Origin: Hippasteria phrygiana
Lineage: Eukaryota; Echinodermata; Asteroidea; Valvatida; Goniasteridae
DNA length: 64,000 nt
NCBI GenBank assembly: GCA_037893225.1
Contig: JAZGUH010000123.1
Location: 1,657,001 to 1,721,000 of the forward strand
Direction: 5' to 3'
Part shown: piece after piece, positions 39,205 through 49,186 of the stretch
Position numbering within the stretch: position 1 is the first letter of the stretch
Layout of the letters: each line of letters begins with the position of its first letter
The notes under the pieces: generated by a model
What the model was told of the DNA's origin: nothing
The model's database searches: none
What the model saw: only the letters and a program-made list of their open reading frames with translations
Program-made: the position numbers and the translations under genes

Positions 39205-40651
39205 CATAATGAATTCGCTTCGCATACGTATTCACATGAATTATGAACCTGGCTTTAGGGTTAATAATACAACTTTTTTCTTATGAACAAACGGTTTATT
39301 GTGCAGAGCCAAAATGTGGCCTCGATAGTGAATATTTGTAGGAGGGGCTGAAGGAACTCCAATTTTATTTTCATGTTTTATTCTATGTTCTGACAAACAA
39401 AACTACCTACAATGTTTGTGTACTTTAATAGAAAAGAGAAGCTTTTTGAAAAGCTCCTTTTAAATTTTTGTTGCCGTCATTTGATGGCACTGAATGTCTT
39501 GAACAATCATGACAGATTGACTAGAAGGTGCAGAAGTGGTTTTAAATTCTTTCTTTTTTTTTGGGGGGGGGGGGGAAATCCTGGAAAATCAAACACCCAA
39601 AGTGAAAATGAGTCAACTACTAGTACATCTACATGTATGTGCCACCTGCAATTTACATTCAGCAGTTTTGTCTTCATTCTTTCCATGTAGTTCCATAGAA
39701 AATATTGTTTGGTGCATATCGTAATAATGGCAATGTCTCTCACAAACACCAAAATTCCTCTAGGGTCGTCGCGGCATTATCACAAGGTCGATCATTCATG
39801 CAAGTTCACTCTGGTCTATTAGATTTCAAAGTTGATTGTCTTTAGTTCAGTTTGAACTGGCACTCTGAAGCAACCTTCCTGACGTGGTCATGTACACGTG
39901 TAGTTCCTCTTCAAGGGCAGTTGACCCTCCTGTAAAGGCAACCTACATGTATCTTTGTCTTTGTGTTGTGCTAAATCTACGCCTCGTAATTAATGCTCCC
40001 TTTCTTGATAGCCAACCTCAGGCTTTCAAGTATTCCTACTTTTCCCAAACTTTTTTTTACCCTGCTCCTACTTTTCCAATTTTTTTCCCTGAAATTCCTA
40101 TATATTCCTTCTTTTTGCTAGTTTTGCAAAAAAAATGAAATCTCATTGAATATTCTTCATAAGCGTTACACACTGTCACATAAAAAATCACACAATGAAG
40201 GGCTTGGGTGCAGGAGTACTGCAACTTCCAAGAGCTTAGCTGAGGATGGAGCACAAGAACATGCCAAATGAGGCTTGTGATAGTGTGGACACGGGTGAGT
40301 ATTAATGAAAACTACTCCTGAAAGCCCACAAAAGTCCTACTTTTATCTCTGATTATGTCCCCCAAAGTCCTACTTTTGTCCTGGTTTTGATTTTTGTTGA
40401 AATTTTGATCCTACTTACTATTCTCCTACTTTTTTGCTTGAATCTGCTGCCTGATTTCTAGTCTTGTCATCCAAGGTTATGCTTGTGTTAGTACCATGCC
40501 ATCTTGAAAGTACTTCAGCCCTTCCTCTCCAGCTCTTCCTTTCTGGCACATTGCTCAACTAGGTAGATTGTTTTTGTGACAAAGACTGACAATTTGAGAA
40601 ACCACCAGGGTTGTTTGAATTTCAAATAAAAAATATATACTTTCTCTAAAA
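39205..40651. other. Flank with TCCTACTTTT motif cluster, no gene
   Basis: Immediately beyond the satellite lies a small inverted repeat (CATAATGAATTC near 39205 against GAATTATG near 39236). A T-run followed by a G-run sits at about 39548-39575. From about 40030 to 40440 the motif TCCTACTTTT or a close variant occurs about six times at irregular spacing; the same motif begins the macrosatellite unit at position 1. No convincing open frame or RNA gene is visible. Confidence 0.45.
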
Positions 40652-40653
40652 TA

Positions 40654-40900
40654 CAGTGCGAGTCAAAAACTATACACTTTTAAAATTGGCCATAGTGGTA
40701 TTCTGTAGCAATATAGATAAGATATTTTCATATGTACTTTTAGAGTAACTCTTCCTGCTTCTCTTGGTGTCATTTTTACTGGATTAGTTTTCATGCATGA
40801 CTGCACAGGAGACAATTAAGTGGGTCGGGTGAAATCTGAGTTTCACCAACTGGTCAGGGCTGGATAAGAAAGACAATTTAAAAGAACACGACCATTGTCT
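40654..40900 (+). repeat. Left inverted repeat of the Tc1/mariner-type element
   Basis: This arm of about 247 bp pairs with the reverse complement of 42554-42682 (outer half) and then 41136-41267 (inner half). Identity is high with scattered mismatches. The junction between the halves falls at CATTTTTACTG, the position of the nested insertion. Confidence 0.85.
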
Positions 40901-40966
40901 AACAAAGAGACAACAAATAATTTCATTAGCTTTTAAACTAAAAATGCAATTAAATTTTAAGGTGTC

Positions 40967-41177
40967 TTAGTCCTCAACATAGCCACCATCTCGTTCAATG
41001 CACAGCTGGGCTCGGTGCATCATTCCTGCAACAGCACGGCGAATCATCTCCCCTGTCTTGTCTGAGAATGTCAATTTCACGTGTTATCCTTTCCTGGAGG
41101 TCATCCAGATTTGCTGGAGGAGTGGTGAAAATCCGAGACAATGGTTGTGTTCTTTTATATCGCTCTTTCTTAGCCAA
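40967..41177 (-). pseudogene. C-terminal fragment of an IS630/Tc1/mariner-like transposase
   Basis: On the minus strand a 60-residue open stretch contains PPANLDDLQERITREI. A one-base frame change then continues it as MIRRAVAGMMHRAQLC and GGYVED followed by a stop at 40967-40969. The order 'DLQERI...I, MIRRAV, RAQLCI, GGY' resembles the C-terminal tail of many mariner-type transposases. All catalytic domains are absent, so no activity is possible. Part of the fragment overlaps the inner inverted repeat, showing that this end of the coding region was recruited into the terminal repeat. Confidence 0.55.
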
Positions 41178-41267
41178 CCCTGACCAGTTTGCGCAACTCA
41201 GATTTCACCCGACCCCCTTAATTGTCTCTTGTGCAGTCATGCATGAAAACTAATCCAGTAAAAATGT

Positions 41268-42553
41268 GAAAATGAATAAAACTGCTGCAAACTGCTGACT
41301 GACTGAATGGACCTGAAATATACAAATCAAAAAATAATTAGCTGGCCTGACGTTTCAAACTTAAGCAAGTTCTTTCTCAAAGGCAAATGACAGAGTACAA
41401 GAAACAAACATGTAGGGAACACACATGCATGAGGAGGTGGGTGGAGAAATACAAAAGAGGGATGCAAAGGAGCATGGCAGTGGGTGAACATCAAAGGGAG
41501 AGGAAAGTACAGCCAGGAAGAAAGGAACAAAGAAGTGTGGTTTTGGTATAAAGGATAAAGGAGGGGAGTGATTAAGATTAAAGTTGAAGCTGGGGAATTG
41601 GACAAAGGAGTGTGGTTGGGGGGGGGGGGGGGGGGGGGTTGAATTGAAGGTGGTAATAGGGCAAGAGAAGGAACAAAGAGAAGTAGCAAGGATAAACAGG
41701 AAATAGAAAGACAACCCCATTTGGCCAAGAGACCCCAAGAGGGTTTGCCAGGAGGATAATCTGTAAACAAATGACAATGAGGGAAAAATTAAAAGTTAAT
41801 CATTCCCTTCCTGGATGTTGAGACCATGTGGTTGAATAGTCCGAAGACGTTTCATCCAAACTTTCTCTCGGCTGAGGCGAACTGAGTTCTTGCGGTGGAA
41901 AAGTGATTCTATGCCCTGTAGAATCATATCAGAAATGCAATGGTTAGGCAAGTTGAAGTGATGACCAACAGGGGTGTCCATATACTTGGTGTTCACAGTC
42001 TATCGATGGCCATAGAAACGCTTTTTGAGCGTGTTCTTGGTCTCCCCGACATACTGGATACCACAAACCCTGCAAGAAATGAGATATATGACATTAGAGG
42101 TGTTGCAAGTAATGTTGCTATTGGTTCTGTGAGTAGTTCCAGATGAATGGCCAGAAAAGGAGTCGGACTCCTGCATGTGAGTCTGGCAAACAACACACCT
42201 GGAATCGCACTTAAAAGTACTATGCTGTATGGGAGGGTATGCAGCCAAGGTGGGGACCTCGGCTCGAACAATCAGGTCTCGTAGATTGCGGGGGCGCCTA
42301 TAAGCCAATACTGGGTTGTCAGGGGCGGCACGGGCAAGTATGAAGGATATGATGGTTGTCATTAGTTATTTTACGAAGGGGAGGGAGACTAGGATGAAAG
42401 GTGGTGACCAAGGGAATCTTGGGGTCGGCATTAGTGCTATTTCTAGGCGTCTTTTCCTTGAGAGCCAAATCTCTGGTGATAGATTTGGCTCTGGCGATAG
42501 CACGTTGAACTTGGCTGAGTTTAAGTGCCTGGCTGAATGCTATGCCTGTCTTG
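41268..42553 (-). mobile_element. Penelope-like retroelement, 5'-truncated, nested in the transposon
   Basis: The insertion is flanked by the direct repeat CAGTAAAAATGT (41256-41267 and 42554-42565), a 12-bp target duplication inside the transposon's right inverted repeat. It is oriented on the minus strand: the coding part (42552-41796) comes first and a non-coding 3' part (41795-41268) follows, with a run of about 20 G on the plus strand near 41620. Only the end of the polyprotein survives, so reverse transcriptase proper is missing, as in typical 5'-truncated copies. Assignment to Penelope-like elements rests on the GIY-YIG region. Confidence 0.8.
41796..42552 (-). pseudogene. Penelope-like C-terminal region with GIY-YIG endonuclease, broken
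   Basis: The first fragment (42552 down to a TGA at 42319) carries PLVTTFHPSLPPLRKIT, usual for the linker after RT in Penelope-like elements. A frame change within about 42321-42360 leads into a second frame (42362-41796) with AYRRPRNLRDLIVRAE, a Cys/His cluster (CDSRCVVCQTH) and the GIY-YIG core (VIYLISCRVCGIQYVGET, then KKRFYGHR). One in-frame TAG at 42000-42002 interrupts it just after GHR; the frame then continues to TPVGHHFNLPNH and a WMKRL...GLN tail before the final stop at 41796. In family members this domain nicks target DNA for insertion. One frameshift and one nonsense codon make this copy defective. Confidence 0.8.
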
Positions 42554-42684
42554 CAGTAAAAATGTCACCAAAAGAAGCAGGAAGAGGTACTCTAAAAGGA
42601 CATATAGAAATATCTTATCTATATTGCTACATAATAAAACTATGGCCAATCTTAAAAGTGTATATTTTTTTGACTCGCACTGTA

Positions 42685-45378
42685 TAGTGTAGCATTTCAA
42701 AATGTCCAACTTGCTGGACAGAATTTTTTTATTGCAGTGGGCAATCGGACGGGATTTGTTGAGGCATGCCATGGGAAAAATGTTACAACAGATACTTTGC
42801 CGGTTAACATCAAGTTAGTCGATAAGATGAAGTAGGCCTACTATTTTAATAATCAAGATTACAAAAACAATGCTTTTATTACTGCAGTATTATGTATTGT
42901 TACATTCAAAAGAATAGTCACTCCAACAAATCTAAATTTTATATATTTAAAAAACATTTTTAAAATCCAATTTAAATAAATAAATAATTATTTTTAAATC
43001 AAATAAAAAAAAATAAAAAAAACAAAAATCAACATCCCTGTAAACCGCCAACATACATACATGTATGCAGCTCAGCACCGGTACGCTATTCCGGAGATTG
43101 CAGGTTCAAATCCTACTCCTGCCAGTTTTCTTTGTACGCTTTGAAAATTCAAAGAAAGATTTTGATTGTCACTCAAGGCAGAGAAAGCTAAAACCACTGT
43201 GCCCATAGGTTGCCATGTTTGACTACTGTTCTTTAGCCACAAATTTCTTGAGGGCGGGGTGGGGAAGGACTTCCCTTGGTTCAACAAATGTTTAAAATGA
43301 CATTACATTTTATCTATCAGTTCTCCCTCTGAAATGTTTCCATCTTTTCAGCTTAGTCTCAAAGTTTTGTGGCAGGAATGCTGATTGTGTATTGCAAAAC
43401 TGCATCACTAAACTTTTGTGTATGCAAACATTCGCTTAACCCTAACAGTCCTGAATCCTCTAATTTCAATATATAACAGCCTAGGGAGTTAGTAACATGT
43501 TCAACATTTGCAAACATCAAACCAAAAACACCGAATAATTACTAACTACTGTACTAGACTAAGTGAATAGCAGTTGCAGGCATCATGTGAAATCATGGTA
43601 CCTGGTGTGATGTTGTTTTTAAGAAAAGTGGAAGTTTATATCATTTTCCAACGATACAAATGTAGACTGCTGTGTTCAACACTAACCTTGATGTATTGAC
43701 CAATTGTAGCCGCGTACCCCACACATCCAACACTTTTGTTGCACCTTTGTCAGACAATGACAACTGTGGTGTTGGTCAATTATGTCAGACGTTTTGCTCA
43801 GTGGATTGGTGTATTGAAAGCAGCCTTTGAAAAAGGGAAATTACATGGTGTTTCAAAAAGAAGTACACATTCAGAAAAAATGTCGCAAAAATGAGTATTT
43901 CAATATTATTACTCCTAGTACAATACCGTTTCTCGTAATGTAGACATATAGTGTTTACTCCTAGCCGTGAGATACACATCGACCAAGTAGGAATAGTTTT
44001 TAAAAATATAATTTTAATTTATGTAATTTAACCTTAATTTAAATTGCAACATGAGATTAACAGCAGAAGACAAGAACAACAAATTATAAAGTTATTTTTA
44101 GTGAAAAAAATGAATAAAAAGAAGCAAAAAAAGTTCATAATATTTTCATGATAATTTCAAGACTTCACCATATATTGAATTACCACCTGAAAACTTCATC
44201 TAACATATGCCTGTTGTTTTTCATTTGATACATTCCTCGTTTTTGGAATTAAAGACACATCTCCGACTCTTTTTATTTGTTTATTTCTTATTTTCAATGT
44301 GAAGCACAAAATAAAAGTCTAATGCTAATATGTGGCCTGCTCCATAAAATAAGGAATAAGTGGTTGGACCTTTTTGTCCACATTTTAACAAGATGACAAA
44401 GTAGATTTTTCACTTCTGTTGTAGAAATGGATTTTTTTCTCATTACAATATAGATGTCTTGTTTGTATTCTTGAAATGTTCATTACGAAAAGGACTTTGT
44501 TCATTGGTGGCATTCCCCTTTCATCTTGGAAGGTTAACCCAAAATTCAGTCTTTTCATCAAAGCATTTCTATGAGCAACAATCTCAAGCCTGGTATCAAA
44601 GGGGAGGTGAGTTGGTTACCGCATCTGGGTCTATAGGTCTGAAAATTGGGATAATTTCTTTGTTATCTACTTAAGAATTAGCCTCTATTTAGATCTGGAC
44701 CCCGGAAAAACCATAAGGGTGGTTGGGCTGGCAACCTAAAATATGGCCAACCTCACCATCTCTGTTGTAACTCTTTTACCTTTGAGCTTTGTATTGGGCA
44801 ACTTCCATAAAAAAAAATGGAATATGTACCCATGTAACTTATTCCTGATTTCCGTGGAGAGGGCCACACATATTTCAGTCAGAGCAAATCCATGGCAATG
44901 ACGGTAGTGAACATATAGACAAGAAAAGGTTATATAACAAAGTGAGAACTGTTTGGTGCAGTTATCACTGTAGATCTTGGACTGTACTCAAAGATACTCA
45001 CTCAAAGTATCAACTAAAATCTTTGAAATTGCAATGAAACTGAAAGCTGTTTATTATTTGAAACTTGTCGAGAATGTATAATGGAAATCATGATTGCTTT
45101 CTTAAAATATTATTTTCTTGCCAAATCGCTGTGGATTTGCTCTATTCTATCAGGCATTGTCCAATCTTATCTTGTGGAAAGTCCCTGGGATGACATCACC
45201 AGCCCCACATCTCAGTCACCCGACCAGTCACCTGATCCTCATCTGATCCATCACCTGATGAGTCACCTGCAGTGGTGGAAAAACGAGAGAACTGTAATCC
45301 ATATTACCCAGGTCATCTCAGGGTTAAATTTGTTGTTAACCCCGCAATTACCTAGGTAAGAGTATAGTGTGAAACGGC
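42685..45378. other. AT-rich interval, SINE remnant only
   Basis: Apart from the tRNA-like remnant at 43067-43127 and a stretch at about 45180-45315 resembling the 190-bp units described below, I see no gene. An A-rich, low-complexity run (AATAAATAAATAATT and A-tracts) lies at 42940-43030. Short open frames here have no recognisable motif. Confidence 0.45.
43067..43127 (+). repeat. tRNA-derived SINE head or tRNA pseudogene
   Basis: The segment has an A-box-like CAGCTCAGCACCGG (43068-43081) and a near-consensus B-box GGTTCAAATCC (43103-43113), followed by TACTCCTGCCA, which looks like a T-arm plus acceptor 3' strand. The expected 5' acceptor strand is not matched, so this is not a functional tRNA. 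A following tail (TTTTCTTTGTACGC onward) without tRNA character suggests a SINE rather than a simple tRNA pseudogene. The family is not identified. Confidence 0.45.
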
Positions 45379-45575
45379 TGTTACTATCTCGTTTAAATGA
45401 CTTAGCTATCTTGTTTAAACGAGATAGCCAGGCAGCCTACTAATGTGTCAGCACTGGACCACGTGTGTTTACTGTCGAATGTGCACGTGGGTTACTAGTA
45501 GTGGCCTTGAAGGGACATCACACATCGTAAATTTCTTTGCAGATATTTGCGATGTCGCACACTAATTAGCTGCGA
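45379..45575 (+). repeat. Left inverted terminal repeat of element I
   Basis: This arm matches the reverse complement of 48328-48532 with scattered differences. Shared landmarks, read in the left arm, are TCGTTTAAAT, GAGATAGCC, CCTACTAATG, CCACGTGTGTTTA and TTTGCAGATATTTGCGATG. Confidence 0.8.
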
Positions 45576-45872
45576 TTATTGGGCTAATGACGGGACGTTT
45601 TACCATCTAAAATAGTTTAAGAAACTGCATTTTATGAAAAAACTTTAAAATCAAATGTACAAATGTACCTCACATAGTTTCCCCAAAGTGGACTTTTATG
45701 CCATAATTCAACTGAAACTGCAGGGGAGGCCCTTTTTTGGAGGGGGCCAAATCCGCCCACTAATTAGCTGCTAATTTAAGGAATAATGACGATTAATTAA
45801 CAGGTAATTAGTTGGCCGAATTAGACCCTTCAAAAATAAAAAATTATGTTAAGGTACTTATGCCATATAGGC

Positions 45873-46360
45873 CTAATTTTGTTTGCATTCCTCTGATGAT
45901 TTGCCCAGAATGAGGATGTTGTCCAGGTAGAAAACACACAGAATTCCTATTTGACGAAGATGTGCTGCGATTGGGTTTGAGAACCTTTGTGAATGTTCAT
46001 GGAGCACTTGATAAGCCCGAACAGAAGGCAGGCAAACTGAAACAGATTGTTCTGCCAAATGAAACAAAGATATTTGCGTTGATCTGCATGTATCGGGATC
46101 ATAAAATATGCATCATTTAGGTCGATTGAGTCCATGAAATCCCCTTGAGTCAACAGATCTTTGACCAGTCTTGTACCTTCCATCTTGAAGTGCTGGTACA
46201 ACACAAACTTGTTTAGTGTGCGAAGGTTTACAATTGGTCGGCATTCTCCGGACTTCTTAGGCATCAAAAACAGAGAAGAAAAAAACTAGTCCTCCACTAG
46301 ATCTGCCAGAATGATTGCCCCTTTTGTAACAACTTCTGAACTTCTGCTCGCACAATCTCT
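45873..46360 (-). pseudogene. DIRS-type reverse transcriptase fragment, broken
   Basis: Reading the minus strand, EVQKLLQKG (about 46355) is followed after a frame change by MPKKSGECRPIVNLRTLNKF, then HFKMEG, DLNDAYFMIPIHADQRKY (motif A with its aspartate) and FQFACLLFG (motif B region). Another frame change leads to AAHLRQIGILCVFYLDNILIL. The catalytic motif C reads YLDN where active enzymes have YLDD, so the second aspartate is lost. The wording of these motifs matches DIRS-type RT better than LTR or LINE types. The protein stops at 45873, before the thumb and RNase H. Confidence 0.75.
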
Positions 46361-46439
46361 ACTCGAGGTGCGGAGTCTATGTGTGTGACAGGTACATGTA
46401 TTCTGTCTGTAAGGGTTCTCCAGTGTTAAACAAAATATT

Positions 46440-47940
46440 ACTTCTCGTCAAAGCCGTGGTTACCCTTGAATTTTCCTTGGGAAGACCAAGATGGCTTGTT
46501 GAAACCGTAGCTGCAAGAACTGTTAAAGGAACGCCCACCCCAAAAGGGACGAGCGCCTCGGCATTTTCTGACTACTGCTGAATAATAAGTGGAAAGTCTG
46601 CCCCTTTTTGTTGACAAGTATGTGGATGATCCTTTTAGTCATCTTGTTCGCCTTTTCTGCTTCAATACCCTTGATATTACTCCCAAAATGGAGTGCATTG
46701 ATGGTGTATTCTAGCATGTTGACGTGCTAGAGCCAGACTCTGGCTAGCCGACCCCAGCACGATTAAGGCGGAGGAAATATCTTCCTTTAGCAAGAATGCA
46801 TCTATCATCTCCGGTCACGAGGGATCAACTAAGGCATCGAAGAGTTGAATAAGGGGAAGAGCCGACTTTAACACATGGCCGTGAGAATCTTTGAGTCAAT
46901 CATCTTGTGACACCAAGGTGGAACGGACTTCCTTATTTAACAAGATCTCAACTGACTGGGGAGTTCTGGAGCTTGAAACAAAATTTCTTGCTCTGTTGGA
47001 AGGTTATTCATAAGTTCTTCTTTCATATTCTCATAAGTTTGTTAGTACGTAGTTCTTCCCACCATGCGATGACCTTGTCAGTCACTTGTGTGTAGAGTTG
47101 TATTCGAGTCCCTGCAAGTCCTTTCACAAGTCCTTTTGCAAGCCTAGTCAGAAGCCCTTTCATAAACCCGGTCACAAGTAACTGGATGAACAATGACAAA
47201 GCTCATTTGAATAGCTTGTGATTGGGATTAGGACTGGCGGGCTTGTGATGGACTTGCAGGGACTCGAATACAACTCTGCTGGTGTGCCAATGGACTTACA
47301 GTGTGGAATACGGAAATCCCCTTGACTTTCAGAATTACCAGACATGTCGTCGTGAAAGTTACCATCATCAGCATCAATCATGCAGGCAGGAATGTCAGAT
47401 TGGCTCTCAAATCTGACATTTTGCAATGGGACAGGACTCGGGAGAGACAACTGTGCCGCTGAAGTAGCAGTAGAAGCAGGAATTCCGACCCCTGAACGCT
47501 GTTGTTTTACTAGAACCCACTGCTGTGCAGCGGGAAGGCCGAACATATACGGATTCGTGCTGAAGAAATGTGGAATGCATGGGTGCTTCTAAATTGGACA
47601 TGGGGAAATTCCAGTTGTTTAACCTCGCCTTAGGTTCCCCCGGCACTGCCAGCTGCCGAAAGCATGCCGTCGACAAACACGAATTGGCAAATTTCTGAGC
47701 TCGTGGAACTCTGGATATACTCGGTAAGGACAGAGTATTTTGCTGTTCAGAAACTGGGCAAGGCGACTAAGTTTCTGTTGGCTCAACATGGTTTTCAGTC
47801 TGAGTCAATCTCGCCCCTGCCTAAAGGTTTATCCTTCGTTCGGTCAACAACCCGAGGCGAGGTTGAAGCCAAAATGCTGGCCATACTGGTCGTAGTATTC
47901 TTGCTACTTCCACTATTTGATGTTGAAGATTTTTAAGGCT
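46440..47940 (-). pseudogene. Gag-like region of DIRS-like element I, decayed
   Basis: Several minus-strand open pieces in different frames follow each other without overlap in content: one with VVDRTKDKPLGRGE (about 47.85 kb), one with FGLPAAQQWVLVKQQ and ASTATSAAQLSLPSP (47546-47172), one with SALIVLGSASQSLALA (about 46.75 kb), and a C-terminal piece with RPFWGGRSFN (about 46.54 kb). The last resembles the basic, aromatic tail of DIRS gag proteins just before RT. Frameshifts and stops separate the pieces. The gag call is inferred mainly from position upstream of RT, since gag is poorly conserved. Confidence 0.5.
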
Positions 47941-48327
47941 GTTTTAAACGCCCTTCTTGCAACTAGTTGAAGACATGAAGAAAATCAGGTAAAAAAATAG
48001 TATAGAGTTGAAAACTATGGCGGGTTGTACACGTACGTGTACACACAGACCGCACACATGGATACAAAGATATGCTTCAATGGTTCAGGACTGCTTTTAT
48101 GGGGCGGGACCTTGAATCACCTTGAAAGGGTGATTCAGACCGTATTACATAGTACAATAATACAGGGAGAGTCTTGATGACGGACAAAATACAATTGGAG
48201 CTGCCCAGTACATCCACTTTGGGAAAAGTAATTCGTCACCATTTTACGAAGAGACGGGCATGTTGATTGTTAAGAAACTGCAGCTAGCTTTTGCCAGGTT
48301 CATCAACAAAATGTGCAAAGAAATTTA

Positions 48328-48532
48328 CGATAAAATGTACGACATCGCAAATATCTGCAAAGAAATTTGTGATGTATGAGGTCACTTCAGGGCCACTATA
48401 AGTAACGCACACGTACATTCTAAACACACGTGGTCGAGTGCTGACGCATTAGTAGGCCGGCTATCTCATTTAAACGAGATAGCTAATTCGTTTAAACGAG
48501 ATAATAAGTCGTTTAAACAACATAATTTGACA
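48328..48532 (-). repeat. Right inverted terminal repeat of element I
   Basis: This is the reverse-complement partner of 45379-45575. It contains three closely spaced copies of a TTTAAACGAG-type palindrome (48468-48520), against two in the left arm. Confidence 0.8.
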
Positions 48533-48804
48533 GCAAGTTGGCAGCAATACGCATCCGTAAGTTTACATGCTACATTGCAAATAAAAAGTTCTAAGATTTC
48601 AATGTGTCTAACTGTTGATTTCAGCATACCTTGAAATTTTGTAGTGAGTCCCTTGGTTGACAGTCAGCACCAGTCCTGTGTCTTAGTCACCTGATCAGTC
48701 ACCTGCAGTGGTGAAAGAGAGAGAGAACAGTTAGAGTCTATACTGTAATCGAGTGCTGTTGGTTTTAAAGGTCTGCCAGTTTATCATGCCAAAACATGCT
48801 GATT
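48533..48804. repeat. About 190-bp low-copy repeat unit (a)
   Basis: The segment from about 48622 contains AGCATACCTTGAAATTTTG, CAGTCAGCACCAGTCCTG, TCACCTGATCAGTCACCTGC, a GAGA-rich run and AAAACATGCTGATT. The same series recurs at 51549-51737 and, more diverged, at 51738-51945; a weaker relative lies at about 45180-45315. In the uninterrupted copies ...GCTGATT is followed directly by TCAGCATACC, so the unit is tandem. Element II sits exactly between (a) and (b). Confidence 0.7.
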
Positions 48805-48830
48805 CTCCCCACCCCAACAGTAGTGGGGGA

Positions 48831-49003
48831 CGAGTCTACAAGCGATACTTACCCAAATAGAAACTACTTATGCATATTTATCCAGCCGACAGGCTCATTT
48901 CGCTAAAGGTTTAATCAACCGTTAGGTGCCCTCTTGGGGCCTACCCATCATGCTTAATAATGTGATGACTCTGCCAAAATCCTCTTTTTTCTCGCGCCAC
49001 AGA
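48831..49003 (+). repeat. Left inverted terminal repeat of element II
   Basis: This arm is colinear with the reverse complement of 51383-51548. Small indels distinguish the arms. A related partial copy (AGTCTACTTTACTCACTTACC) occurs at 49138 inside the element, next to a G-run of about 19. Confidence 0.75.
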
Positions 49004-49186
49004 GGTAGAACCCGTAATGCAAGCCAAGAGTGGGGAGTGGGGAGGAGGGTGGGATGCTATTTGGATAAGTCGCGCTTAACCTTAACCTCGTCCCACACTA
49101 CTGTGGGGGGGGGGGGGGGGGGGGTGGGGGTGGGAAGAAGTCTACTTTACTCACTTACCCAAATAGCCACTATATGTATGCATAGA

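Larger units (their letters stand above)
40654..42682. mobile_element. Tc1/mariner-type DNA transposon, deleted, with nested insertion
   Basis: The element is bounded by TA at 40652-40653 and 42683-42684. Its ends are inverted repeats beginning CAGTGCGAGTCAAAAA, the typical CAGTGC start of Tc1/mariner (IS630-like) termini. The left arm runs from 40654 to about 40900. The right arm is split: its outer part is 42554-42682 and its inner part about 41136-41267, separated by a later insertion. Without the insertion the transposon would be about 0.73 kb: two arms of roughly 250 bp around a C-terminal transposase fragment. It is therefore a non-autonomous deletion derivative. TA target duplication and end sequence are seen directly; the family name follows from them. 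Confidence 0.85.
45379..48532 (-). mobile_element. DIRS-like element I with ~200-bp inverted terminal repeats
   Basis: The ends are inverted repeats of about 200 bp (45379-45575 and 48328-48532), starting TGTT at the left and ending ACA at the right. Subterminal copies of the palindromic ATCTCGTTTAAACGAGAT-like motif lie near both ends. The interior encodes, on the minus strand, a decayed gag-like region (about 47.94-46.44 kb) followed by the N-terminal half of a DIRS-type reverse transcriptase (46.36-45.87 kb). The rest of RT, RNase H, methylase-like and recombinase regions are absent, so this is an internally deleted copy. A direct repeat CACTAATTAGCTGC occurs at about 45562 and 45757 beside the left terminal repeat. 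Confidence 0.75.

Noticed and set aside
41327..41777. Proline-rich 140-residue minus-strand frames
   Set aside because: They cover the non-coding 3' region of the Penelope-like insertion and are driven by a G-run and GA-rich low-complexity sequence.
47664..47936. 90-codon plus-strand frame
   Set aside because: It is antisense to the gag-like remnant of DIRS element I.
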